A DNA stretch of 64,000 bases, taken from contig JAEMWC010001523.1 in the NCBI GenBank assembly GCA_016490735.1, positions 7,501 to 71,500 of the forward strand, read 5' to 3'. Made by a program: the position numbers and the translations under genes. Source of the DNA: Pachyseris speciosa. Lineage: Eukaryota > Cnidaria > Anthozoa > Scleractinia > Pachyseridae. Positions within the stretch are counted from its first letter, which is position 1; each line of letters starts with the position of its first letter. Below, piece after piece: positions 35,047-62,523 of the stretch. The notes beneath the pieces are model-generated. The model was not told the origin of the DNA, ran no database searches, and worked only from the letters and a program-made list of their open reading frames with translations.

Positions 35047-35434
35047 TTTGGCCATGTTCTAAACGAGTAAGGGCCTGGAAACGAATCCAAACTTCATTGA
35101 ATCGTTCCCATATGAAAGGGTATCTCAAAATAAGTACTTTCAGCAAGTTTGACCATGTTTGGTCGAAAAGTCGCCAGTTGACATGCATTTAGAGCTTTAA
35201 AAAATCCCATACAAATGTCTCTATTTCGGAAAGTGTTTCCCTCCAAACAATACAAAGTCTCTAATTTTCAAAAGCTTTGTTTCAGCTCCAATTCAACTGA
35301 ACAGCTTCAAAGTTGGAAAGGTGACCATTTTTGACATGCTCTTTCATGCAGTTTAAACAATTTTTTTTCCAATCGATAAATTCTAAAACTCATTTCCAGG
35401 CCCTCACTCGTTTAGAACGTTAACATGGCCAATT
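35047..35434. mobile_element. MITE, TGGCCATGTTCTAAACGAG termini
   Basis: The left arm (TTGGCCATGTTCTAAACGAG, then GGGCCTGGAAACGA) is inverted at the right (TCATTTCCAGGCCC, then CTCGTTTAGAACGTTAACATG). The arms are about 40-45 bp. The interior is AT-rich with no frame. Confidence 0.75.
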
Positions 35435-36513
35435 TGACTGATACTTCACTGATTCACCGACGCGGTTGTAAAGTTAGCGTAACAAGATCTGAATTCCTTT
35501 TCATATTTTATTTTCACTATGGTATCATGTTGATCATGCACAGATAGTTGCATTGCTTTCTCCTGAACACATCGCATTTTTCAAGGACATTCAACATTGC
35601 TTGTGTTATGGACGTCTAGAAAACGACGACCCAAGAAAACCACTGCATAGAAGACCAACTACCTAGAAAACGTTGACCCACAAATATAGTGGCTTTTGCT
35701 TTCCTCAGAGGTCCGCTAGGTTGCATTAAATAACGGAGGATTTATTTTTGCATAAACGTTGCTGAAATCTCGGTGAAATGTGGGGAAAATATTCAGCTGG
35801 GTGAAACTGTTTGCAAATACGTCATTTGAAACAGAGACAGAAACAGAGACAGGGCTCTCTGAGCCAAGTCGTGAATGTGGTGTTAGAGTAACTAGAGGTT
35901 CGAGATGGTGGATAGGCAACAATTGGCCAAAATCTTGACTGTGTAGCCTAGAATGAGGTCTGTTAAAGTTAAGTGATAGCTGAAACGTGGTCTGTTTCCT
36001 TCTCCTGGTGCAAAAAAAAAACAACAACAACAACATTTCTGTCTGAATTTTCTCCTACATCTGGTTGCTACAACACTGAATCTGTAACCCCTGAAGAGCA
36101 TTCAACAACTACACACCAGCCACCAATATCATCATTTTCTTTGGTTGTATTATCAACATCAGCAGTGAAAATGTTGTTTTGGAAAATTCTTTATATTATC
36201 CTTTGTAAGAATTTCAAAAGTTTGCAAATCACCACTTGGTGTGTCAGGGTTTTGAAAAAATTAACTGAACTCGTCATGGGTACTATGCAAACAAATAACT
36301 TACAAACTTCCTAATTTTCAAGTAAAACACACTTCTTGGCAATTGGCAATCACCCCCCCCCCATCCCCCATCCCCCATCCCCCATACCAAAAAAAAAATA
36401 AACACATTCGCGGTGAAATTTGATCTTGCTGTCAGATGGGTGAATTTGATATGCGTTACGAGGGTTTCAGTTTGTTTACTTTAATAGATCGAGTGCTCAC
36501 GAAATTCCGTGAA
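35435..36513. other. Intergenic, simple repeats only
   Basis: No gene is seen. The stretch contains a GAAACAGAGACA tandem motif near 35829-35852, an ACAACA run near 36010-36032 and a C-rich CCCATCC tract near 36352-36385. Confidence 0.4.
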
Positions 36514-37935
36514 TTAACTCATTCACGACAGGCATTTTTTACGTGTTTTTCTGTAATTTTCCAGTTCCACCTCAAAAGCCCCCTGCCTGGCATAATAAAG
36601 CTGGGTTGGTGGGTAGAGGCAATCCTCTGGAAGAAGACAGAGGTGAGAAGCAATTTCACACCATGTGAGCCTCCGAAAGGTCTCGATCAAGTCATGGTGA
36701 TTCACGAAGTGAAGTTGTGTTCCTAGCTGATCTGTGAGTAGATTCCGGGACCTCGCATGGCAATTTTGACGAGTTTTGACATGTAAATAATGCAATCGCT
36801 GTAATATTTTGCCAGCAGGACCGGGTGGCTGGACACGGTTCTAAAAAATATCTGAAATGGAAATTGGCGTACTAAGGGCCGTTTATATGGTCTCGGGTAG
36901 CCGAGACAACCCTCCTTACCGAGCGTTTATATGAGAATTGCGTGACCGAGACAAAGTTGACCCTGCGTAGTTATTCAAAGTACGTCTCAAATTTACAAAT
37001 CCTCATTTGCCCTTCTTTCTTTGTATTTGGTCGCTCTTTGATTGAATATCGTCAATATTGATTGAAAATTTCCTTCCTAGGTTCATTTTTGCTTCGATAC
37101 TTATTTATATTATAACTTGTCACATAACTTAGCTTCGTACTTAGCTCCGAATCAGTTTCTTCCCCGCTCTATCTGATCACTGTGGGTAATGCTGGCTTTT
37201 AAAATGTAATTCCTTGAAATAAATTTGCGTTTTTTAACTCAAAAATTGGACCGAAATAACTTTTTTTCGCATACGCGCATATTTAATTTTCGGCCGTCTC
37301 GTCTCGGGTGTTTACATGAGAAAAAGTTGTCCCGCTTGCCAGGGTTACCTTACCTGCCGAGGCGAGACAACTCGCCTACCCGAGTTGTCTCGCCCATCTC
37401 ATGTCAACGGTTTGTAGAACTTTTCAAAAAAATAAGTGGAAAAATAGCTCGCCCAGGGTAACTCGGGGGGAGGGTTAAACAGGCCCTAACACGCGGCAGT
37501 TATCCAAGGATATCCCAGAATTCGTTTGGGTCACAAAGCGAACACGTCAGACCAGTGAGAGCAACTGAAATCAAATAGCGTTACCCAGGTAGGGCTAAGG
37601 AAGTGAGCGGGCAAATTGGAATAGATTGCAAGAAGTTGAGTCGAAGTTTACTGCCAATGTAGACTTTTGGCTTGAAGAGGGTTTTTTATCTTCAAAACTT
37701 CAAAACAAAGTTGCTTATATTTGGTGCTGTTCTAGAGCGTTTTTGGTTTTGCAACAGAATAAACAGTCAGATTCAAGGAAAATCGGGACTTTCAGTAGGT
37801 TTATGGGGATAAAGTCTCAGAAACTCATAATAATCGCTCATTTCAAACATAGTCCGGGATTTGGAAAAGTTACAGGTTTTCAAAGCACCGGTCTTCAGTG
37901 ACCGAAAATTGCAGAGCCCGTCGTGAATGAGTTAA
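36514..37935. mobile_element. TTAA-bounded TIR element, copy 1
   Basis: Perfect 16-bp inverted termini TTAACTCATTCACGAC (36514-36529) and GTCGTGAATGAGTTAA (37920-37935) bound the element. Without the nested MITE it is about 0.8 kb. Its interior matches, in inverted orientation, the element at 42517-45756: compare GACCGGGTGGCTGGACACGG here with CGTGTCGAGCCACCCAGTCC there. The terminal TTAA would fit a TTAA target site as used by piggyBac, but no transposase is present to test that. Confidence 0.75.
36876..37486. mobile_element. MITE nested in copy 1, GGGCC termini, TAA duplication
   Basis: The left end GGGCCGTTTATATGG is approximately inverted at the right end (GTTAAACAGGCCC). TAA flanks both sides (36873-36875 and 37487-37489). 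The second copy of the host element lacks this insert at the matching position, which supports the boundaries. The interior repeats a CGAGACAA/TTGTCTCG motif. PIF/Harbinger-like by duplication length. Confidence 0.8.
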
Positions 37936-39195
37936 AACACTCAGAAAAACAGGCAATAAAATCATTTTTCCAGCTAAGAATGTTGCATATGCCTAAAAGA
38001 CAAACGCGTTCAATTTTCGCCTCGAGCAAATCTACGCGACGGTGAGGCAAGCCAGCGAATTTTCGAGTCACTTTGAATCACAATTTATTGACTACATTAG
38101 CCAATTTCGCCAAATATTCCCAGAAAGTGAACAATTGTTGTGATGATTCGCAGTGATTCGCGAAGCGCCAAAACCACAATCTGTCATCTTAGAGGGATTT
38201 CTTTGCTATCATCTAACTGATTTCCACTGTTTAAGCTGTCGAGTGATCCTTAGAACTTGCTCTTTTTATTTACAGTTTTAAAAAGCTGTTTTTCTTCTGA
38301 GAACGGCCCACTGCTATCTTGAACTGACTCACTGTACTGTGAACACGGCAGGCAGCCATTTTGAAACTAAAGCAAACCATGTGCTAAAATGGCCAGGTTG
38401 CCTGGGGAGTTTACACCAAAATATACCCCCTTTTCAAACAGGGAAATCCTTCGATAACAAGGACCGCAATCACCTTTTATGAGCCCACGAGAATGAGCAC
38501 CCCCCACAAACCCATGTTTTCACTGAAATCGCTGATCACTGAATCTGGTCTCGGTCATTGTTCAGGGGCACCCAACGAGCCAAATCAATCAAAAGCTGTG
38601 GAAAGGCATTTTTAAGTACTTTATGGTGTTTGAAGTCTGTTTAAAGTGATGTTTTCATAAGCTAGAAGAAGTTCATCTGTTCGGATTCCCTAGCTGAAAT
38701 TTTAATTGCCCGAAAATGTTAGGGAACAAAATCTGCTTTTGAGAAAATGCAAGCTGAAATGAACTTTTCAGGAACTTTCTAGGGAACTATTTTCTTTCAG
38801 AAAATACTAGCCGACGTTTTTGACTGCAAAAAACAGCAATTACGACCTTTCCGAAAACCTCAGGGGCTATGATTTCCCAATTGCGAATCTTTAAGGCCAC
38901 GTTTTAGTTACGAAAATCCGAGTGCATTCTTTCATCGACGCCGAATACCAAGGCGAATTACCCTCCCCCGAACAGATATCTACCGAAGCTTGTCGTTGGG
39001 TGCCCCTGATTGTTATCTATTAAAGGTCTTCCTTTCAACAGTCAGCTATAAGTCGTTCATTTCGCTTGCGCCCATTTACGGCTTAAAAGGCCAGTTCTTT
39101 TGTTCCATGTCACACTAGTAGAAAATAAAATCGCCTATCCTTTCTCTTTCTTGACTTTTTTGTTGCCATTTTGGTCGTGTCCAGGCGTGAGAGAA
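37936..39195. other. Intergenic, nothing recognised
   Basis: About 1.3 kb without coding frames, clear inverted repeats or tandem repeats visible by eye. Confidence 0.35.
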
Positions 39196-39430
39196 TAGCG
39201 ACCTTCAGATCAGACTACGAGTCCGAGATTGAGTACGAGGACGACTTTCAGTCAAATTTCAAAACGGCTCGTTTTCAGAGGCCTCGCTCCTTAATGTTGT
39301 TAAACAGAATAGAATGAGGCTCTAGGAGCGAGAGTTGGTGTCATACATGATAATCTAAGCTTGCGACTAGGAATTGAAAAGTCGTACTCGTACTCGATCT
39401 CGTGCTCGTAGTCCGATCTGAAGGTCGCTA
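39196..39430. mobile_element. MITE, TAGCGACCTTCAGAT termini
   Basis: The left end TAGCGACCTTCAGATCAGAC, then a GAGTACGAG-rich arm, is inverted at the right (CTCGTACTCGATCTCGTGCT, then GATCTGAAGGTCGCTA). The arms are about 60 bp. No coding frame. Confidence 0.8.
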
Positions 39431-40108
39431 ATAATTATGCCTGCAAAGTGGGTGTTCGGTAAATGTCGATTTTTCTAGGTGTATATTATTACAAATTAAC
39501 TTTTATAACCATTGGTGGCTCCTAAAGGAGCCGATTGTTGATACCCAAAGAGTACAATGTTGAATTCACAGGCTCGACAAACAGGATTCGATTTTCCTCT
39601 CGTCTTCTTCTGGTTGCTCTGATCCATCCAGGTATCACAACACCTTCAGCAGCTGCCTTTTATATTCAGTGACAAAATTGTTAAATGTGTAGTGTTTCAG
39701 CTAAACGACTTGGGCCTAATAAGTAAAGAACAAACGAAACAAAACGAAACTATGAAGACCCTGAGCACGAATTTGGACCCATGATGGCTAGTATTTCCTC
39801 GAATAAGCGCCCACGCTCTAATAAGCGCCCTCCCCCTCAGCCAAAATAGCACTGAACTGAGCGCCCCCTCTCCTCCCCTTCACTTTCTTAAATAGCAGGA
39901 ATACAAGGAAAACCTTTTTCCATCACTTAGGCCCGACGTTTGAACTGGGCCTTTTATGTCCAGGTTTGCACGCACCTCTCGCAAAATTAGCGATTTTCAG
40001 TGTCCAAACGAAAAATCACAAACTGCAAGGTTGACGATTTTTCGCGGTCATTGCAATTTTTCGCTGTTCTTTCTCTTGCCAACGGCGTGAAACCGCTGTT
40101 ACACGTTA

Positions 40109-40503
40109 AAACTTTTAGCTGAAACTTGTGTGCAACGGTGATGAGAAAGTTTCAGCAGGCATTGCACCGCGTAACATGAGAGGTCGAAACTTGTTCGGGA
40201 ACGTCGAAACTGGTCTCGAAATTCACGCAAAACTAGTTCCATGGCTTACGCAGCGTAACGTGACAAGACCGAGCGAGACCAGTTTCACGAAGTGGTGTTA
40301 CACGGTGAAACTCTTGTTTTTCTCACCAATGCGATCGTTGCGACCGTTGCAGAAGTAGAAAGCGATTCTACTTTTGCGTGAAACGTAAAACTTTCGAAAC
40401 GGAAGTTCGGAAAAGTTTCACGAAACCGACCATGTTACACGGTTCAACGCCTGCTGAAACTTGTTTCGCAGCGCCGTTGCACACAAGTTTCAGCTAAAAG
40501 TTT
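40109..40503. mobile_element. MITE, AAACTTTTAGCTGAAAC termini
   Basis: The left AAACTTTTAGCTGAAACTTG, then TGTGCAACGG, is inverted perfectly at 40474-40503. Inner arms pair around TTTCAGCAGGCATTGCACCG. The repeat at 40510 inserted immediately next to the right terminus. Confidence 0.8.
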
Positions 40504-40509
40504 GGCTAG

Positions 40510-40816
40510 GATACTTCACAAATTAATGTGATCAAGTAAGCTGAAGCCACTCAAAGGGCACTAAGGCCACAAGGTAGCGGGCATTACCCCTTAAATCTAC
40601 CAAAGCAAAGATTGAGCCCAAGCATTAGCAGCCATGGACATCAGCATGGCATAGCTAATGCTCAGGCTCAAGTACCCACATATCAATAAAACAAGCAATG
40701 AAAACGTAAAGCTTGTGGGATGTGGCTGGAGTGACAAGGATACTTCACAAATTAATGTGATCAAGTAAGCTGAAGCCACTCAAAGGGCACTAAGGCCACA
40801 AAAACGTTTACGTTTT
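40510..40816. mobile_element. Second copy of the GATACTTCACAAATTAATG repeat, 14-bp duplication
   Basis: The element starts GATACTTCACAAATTAATGT, contains the palindromic and GGGCATTACCCC motifs of the 27219-27823 family, and ends with a partial second unit running to ACGTTTACGTTTT. The host sequence AAAAGTTTGGCTAG flanks both sides exactly (40496-40509 and 40817-40830). It lies about 350 bp upstream of the TPI start codon. Confidence 0.75.
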
Positions 40817-40830
40817 AAAAGTTTGGCTAG

Positions 40831-41161
40831 TCTCTCATATACCGGGAACTGAAATTGTTAACCATTATCTAAGAGTAAAGTATTAAAAGTAACCGCCGTC
40901 AGTAAGTATAATAGAGGAATGGTGGGTAACGGCGGCTTAAGTCGAAAGCGAGCGTAGGATTTTACAAAATTTTCGAAAATTGCGAAATCTTAAATCTGCA
41001 AAGAAAATAGGTCGAGATCGACGTATTTTGCCGAGAAGGCAATGGGAATGAGTCTGCTTGTCGCCATTTTGAATATCGAGAAGACCTGGGGACGTGGCTG
41101 TTGAGTTCGCGGACACTTTTTTGTAGCATCGTCTGTAGCAGGCTGCAGGAGAAAAATCAGA
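40831..41161 (+). promoter_or_regulatory. Probable TPI promoter / 5' UTR region
   Basis: About 330 bp lie between the last upstream repeat and the TPI start codon. No TATA box is evident. The context of the start (TCAGAATGG) is acceptable. The position of the transcription start cannot be read from sequence. Confidence 0.35.
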
Positions 41162-58014
<16,853 letters not shown>

Positions 58015-58113
58015 TGTGCTCTAGGTTAAGTAAATGTCACTTAAGGTAAAATCTCTCTAGAAACCTATGACGATGTAGAGGTAGGAAAAATCTTGTAGAC
58101 TTGCTGTTTACAA

Positions 58114-58119
58114 ATTAAA
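58114..58119 (+). terminator. Possible ATTAAA polyadenylation signal, TPI
   Basis: ATTAAA lies 100 bp after the TPI stop codon and is followed by a GT-rich stretch (GTTGTTAAAGGTGTTGTGTT), the usual downstream context. No AATAAA is seen nearer. Confidence 0.5.
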
Positions 58120-58212
58120 GTTAATATAATGTTGTTAAAGGTGTTGTGTTTTCTTTTCCCTTATAATTAGGGAGTTTAAGCAAAGGCGATACGGCCGCAA
58201 CACCAACGAAAA

Positions 58213-59610
58213 CTCAGTCAATTCCAAAGCGCCCCTCCCCCTCGGGCAAACGCCCAGGCATTTGACGTTTTTGAAAAAAATTGGTCAAACGCCCCACTGT
58301 GTTTCCAGTTTAGACGGTCAAATGCCCCACCGGTAGGGCCTCAAAATGGGTGAAATCCAAATTTTCATACGGAAAATTGTTCTGTTTCGGAAAGCCAACT
58401 TAACACTTAACGGCATTCTTCAGTCAGAGGCACTCGCATGTCCCAGCAAATCTAAAATCGCTCACCTTTGCAAACCAAGTCCGAAAAACTGTGCGCCAAA
58501 ACTCTTTTCCGGTCCCTTTTGTCGGCACTCCAAATGTGAAAAAAGGTTTTTTGCCTTCACAATCGGACGGTCGGGAAAACTCTGGGAAAATCTCTCCCCG
58601 TCTTCCTCGGGGGAACACTCGCTGGCTGCGGGAAGGCCGGGATCTATTACGGTTAGCGAATATCTTCGAGACAAGAATTTCACTCAGAACTTGGCTCCAA
58701 CGTAGAGTTTAATCCAAGACTACACCAAGGGCATAGCCCGAACATAACCAAACATATCCAGAACGTAGTCAGGACGTCCAGGAGGCAACCAGGATATAAT
58801 CCAGGACATAACCCAGGATATAACCAAAGAAATAACTACAATTCACTTCTATTTATGCGAAAACTACAATCTTACGTGGTGAAGTAACGTCATTAAGAAA
58901 TCATAACTAATCATTACCTGATACAGTTGTAAAACAACGATTGGCTATAACGAAATTCACCGTTTACAACATTAATTACTTTCAAAAGTTATACAGGTGG
59001 ATAACGGCTTCTAACAGGTTGAGGTACAGCTTGAGTGCTTATTACAGTTATGATCTTACAGAACAATTGATGCTTCAATGAGTAATAACAGGTTGTGTTT
59101 TCGGATTATTGAGCTTGAAACTGAAGACTAAATATTTTCTACGTTGGTTTTTATACTTTTATCACCGAAAGCAAAATAAACTAAATAACAATAAATCCTC
59201 TCATCAGACAAACTTTGAATAAAGGCATATCGACCGTGTATTTAGTAAGCAGCGTAAAACCCCACACAGAATCTTGAAGTGAAGGGAGCGAAGCGGCTCA
59301 TGTGGTGAACGAATGAAATTGCGGGCGAAACCCTTTAGCTGTAGCCTGCGTAGCTGGCGGTATTGTAGGCGCGGGGAGGAGGAAGGCGGCGGTGCCGTTG
59401 AAAGTGAGCGAACGCTTCCTCCTCATTCTCCACGCGGCTTCGCCTCTCCCTTTTAGCGGCTCTTTACTCCGCGCTACCGCTGTTTAGCAGATATTCAAAT
59501 GCCCGGGCCGGACCCATGTCGGGTCAAATTCCCTGCTGTCAGGAGCTACCCTCTGGTCAAGTACCCAGGGGTATGCCCGGAGGGATGGCACTTTTGGAAT
59601 TGACTGATAC
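58213..59610. mobile_element. 1.4-kb TIR element downstream of TPI
   Basis: CAGTCAATTCCAAAGCGCCC with a CCCTCGGGCA segment at the left is inverted at the right (GCCCGGAGGGATGGCACTTT, then GGAATTGACTG). The arms are about 50 bp and imperfect. The interior holds a run of related words (CCAGGATATAA, CCAGGACATAA, ATAACCA) near 58780-58830 and a GC-rich hairpin region near 59370-59480. No transposase frame. Confidence 0.65.
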
Positions 59611-60175
59611 ATTATATCACATGGATTACTAGCTAATTCATGGTTATTCCAGCGTGTTCAACTTTTGAGAAATGTACAAACCACCAGAAACTAAATTGGT
59701 ATGAACGACGTTAAAGAAAAGAAATAGAATGAAATTTTCACCGTCGTGTGTTCACGTCCTCTACAAAACTTGAACTTGGTCTTGGTCCAATTTTCAAACG
59801 CACTTGCAAAGCCATTGCCTATTGCTTTGTTGCCGTTGCCGTTGACATTGCTGCAACTAATGTACCTTTTCTACTGGAGGTGAATCGCAAGTCGTATCAT
59901 GTGTTTAGAATTATTCTGTCTGTGGATAAAATACTGTAGCGTGTCTTTTCAAATGAAAGCAACTGAACTGTTAAAGCTATTCGTATTGGTAATCGTTTCA
60001 GTTTCCTTTAAAGGCTTGTTAAACGTTGCTTATTTTTTAATATTCTATTTAGACACAGCAGGAAATTTCAATAATCGTTTTTTTTTCCGAAATCCGCCTC
60101 AGAATGAGCAGTGCTCATTGTTTTGCAGAGATTTAGAATTAGCAATAGCCATGCAACAAAGTCCGAACAAATAGC
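59611..60175. other. Intergenic, nothing recognised
   Basis: AT-rich sequence without a convincing gene. The open frame at 59899-60174 begins with hydrophobic residues but has no recognisable domain or splice context. Confidence 0.35.
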
Positions 60176-61285
60176 TTACCGTATTTACTCGATTAAGCGC
60201 CGCCCCAGAATAAGCTTCAAAGAAGAGCAGCTTTGCAGCACCGGACGAGCAATGCTACAGTCGCAGCTGTCAATCTTGAGTGAACCAGAAACGAACCCTT
60301 TGAATGCGCGTCTTCTGATGTCGAGGAGGAATATCCAACTCAGTATGCAGCTCTTGGACTCGGAGTACGAAGGGGACACTGACATCGAAATTTTGTAAAC
60401 AGAAAGCAAGTCAGTGCAAAGCTCATGCCCGTTTTTCCCACCTAAACGAGACAATTTTAAGATAACATAGGATAAGATAAGAACTTTAATAGAATCATCC
60501 TCAAAAGGTTTTTCAAACACTGTTTACAACGACATGAATACATTTAATACTAGACTACTTAAGTTGTAAATAATAAATATAAGAATATAAGAATTCGTAA
60601 AAACTTATGAAAAGACTTGCTCTGAAAGTTGCTCTTATATAGCTTACTTAAAAGACTGCAAGGAAACGCATTGCTTTATGTCATCTAAATTGTTCCAAAT
60701 ACTATTTCCTCTATATGCGAATGTGCGTTGACCAGTAGCAGTTCTATACAGAGTTAGTATAAATCTACTAGCGTTCTATCAGGAATGCCGTTCTCTGATT
60801 GGCTACGCTACTCGCTATCTATTCTGTGATAGATGAGTAGCGGTTGTCACAAATGGCGCTTTCTTTCTCGTTTTCGAAGTGTCTGTGAGGAGAATTTGGA
60901 CAATTTACTTGTTTAGTTTTGAACGACTATTTTATACTAAAAACAATTAGATTATTCGCTCTCGATTTCTATGCGTGATAGTTGATTCGGGCTGCGCCCT
61001 CATCAGCTATCACGCGATATAAATATCGAGCTCATAATCTAATTGTTTAGTATATGTAATAAGTCGCGCTTGCGGGTGTGGCGGGCATGGATGCTGGAGC
61101 GTTTAGTAAGTTTACTTAGGTGCGAGGCCATTGAAACATTTGTAAGTTAACACAGAGTCCCTATAATGCAGGAAGCCAGTTAAGCTGGTGGAGTAAAGGG
61201 GTCACGTGGTCAAATTTTCTATGATGTTTAGAATAATAAGCGCCGCCCCGAATAAGCGACGCATCTGAGTCACACCACGGCGCTT
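60176..61285. repeat. AATAAGCGCC-type repeat region
   Basis: This begins TACCGTATTTACTCGATTAA followed by GCGCCGCCCC and ends with GAATAAGCGCCGCCCCGAAT and CGGCGCTTAA. It resembles the C-rich element at 2733-3166 and may be a TIR element. Within it, 60430-60530 looks like a LINE tail in reverse (GATAACATAGGATAAGATAA). A hairpin around 60960-61060 contains GATAGTTGATTCGGGCTGCG with an inverted partner. The 95-codon frame at 60111-60398 is read partly through the repeat and is probably not a gene. Confidence 0.45.
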
Positions 61286-61709
61286 AAAGCCTACGACACA
61301 CTAGGGGATTTTATACGGCGATCACAGCGAATTTTAGTCTCTTTCGCAGCCGTTTTGGGATGTCACGCAACGCTCCCCCCTCTCCTTTTGGGGGGAGCGT
61401 TGCGTGACATCCCAAAAACGGCTGCGAAGTAAATCGCCAGCGAAAATTCGCTGGCGATTGATGCGAGCACATTAGGCGATGTTTTGGTCAGATTTGTTTC
61501 GTTTTCCTCCGTTTTGAAAAGTCGCCCAATCTGATTGGTCGACTTTACTGGCAATTCGCAGCGATGAGCGTATAAAATTGCGTTAAAGGGCACAGTAGGT
61601 GAATGCCGGCGAATTTAATCGCCAGTGTCTGGTTTTGCAGATGGCGGTGATTTTATACGCCGATCGCGGCGATCGACGTATAAAATCGCCTAGTGTGTCA
61701 CCCCTTTAA
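61283..61709. mobile_element. MITE, GACACACTAGG termini, with nested palindrome
   Basis: AAGCCTACGACACACTAGGG and GATTTTATACGGCGATC at the left are inverted at the right (GATCGACGTATAAAATCGCC, TAGTGTGTCACCCC). An almost perfect hairpin with 38-39-bp arms lies inside (61343-61380 and 61390-61428, arm containing GGGATGTCACGCAACGCTCC). Confidence 0.75.
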
Positions 61710-62523
61710 TGGCAACTTTGTTGGATAACATATAGTTTTCTCATAATCGTGGTGTTAACTTGATCATTTCCCATAGTTTGGCCATAGTTTGAGCTCGTAG
61801 CGGCGGTCGAACCGGCTTATTCGATGGCTTATTTTGGCTTGCCAATCTCAGGTGTCCAGAATAGCTTCCAAAGAACAAAAATGCAAAGTGCGGTTGTTTG
61901 TTCGTTATCTTACTAGCAAAATGATATTTGTTCAAAGATGGGAACTGCAACTGACATTTTTTTTAATGAAATTTGCCTAACAATTATTGAAAAGGAAGAC
62001 TGGCAGAAAAACGCTTGACTCCTGTCCAATCGTCAGTTTTATTTTCGCGGATTCTTGTGACTACATAAACTGCGAAAAATAGTGTTACTTTGTAAGATTG
62101 GCGAACTCGTCCAGTTGAAGTCATATCAAAATGTTTTGATCACTTTAAAAGCCTTCAATTCAAGTGGTGTTTTGTGCAGTGTCGTGATTCTAGAATATTT
62201 CTTTTTTGTAATCAATTTGGCTAGTCGAATCACGAGGAGATGTGTCATTAACCTTTATACCGGGTAAACCTTTGAATGCGAGCTGAGAGGCACGTGATTT
62301 GCTTCAATGCACGCTTTCAGTCGTAGCGAGATATATTGCACGAAACTTCGCGTTGCGTAAACTTCATTTGCCTTGCAAACAACCCTGGCTATTTGTTTTG
62401 CATAATTTATCATGCAATTCTCGTCATCTCTTTTGTTATTGCCTGCCGCGTGGCCAAACATAAACAAGAATAACCAACGGACTGAAGGAGTGGGGTTAAA
62501 CCAAGCAAATTTTGAAAGATCGG
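61710..62523. other. Upstream region of the RING-NHL gene
   Basis: No other gene is seen. An in-frame stop at 62497-62499 precedes the ATG at 62524. No TATA box or other core promoter element could be assigned with confidence. Confidence 0.35.

Noticed and set aside
60111..60398. 95-codon frame as a small gene
   Set aside because: Its first third is read through the AATAAGCGCC repeat, and there is no domain or splice evidence.
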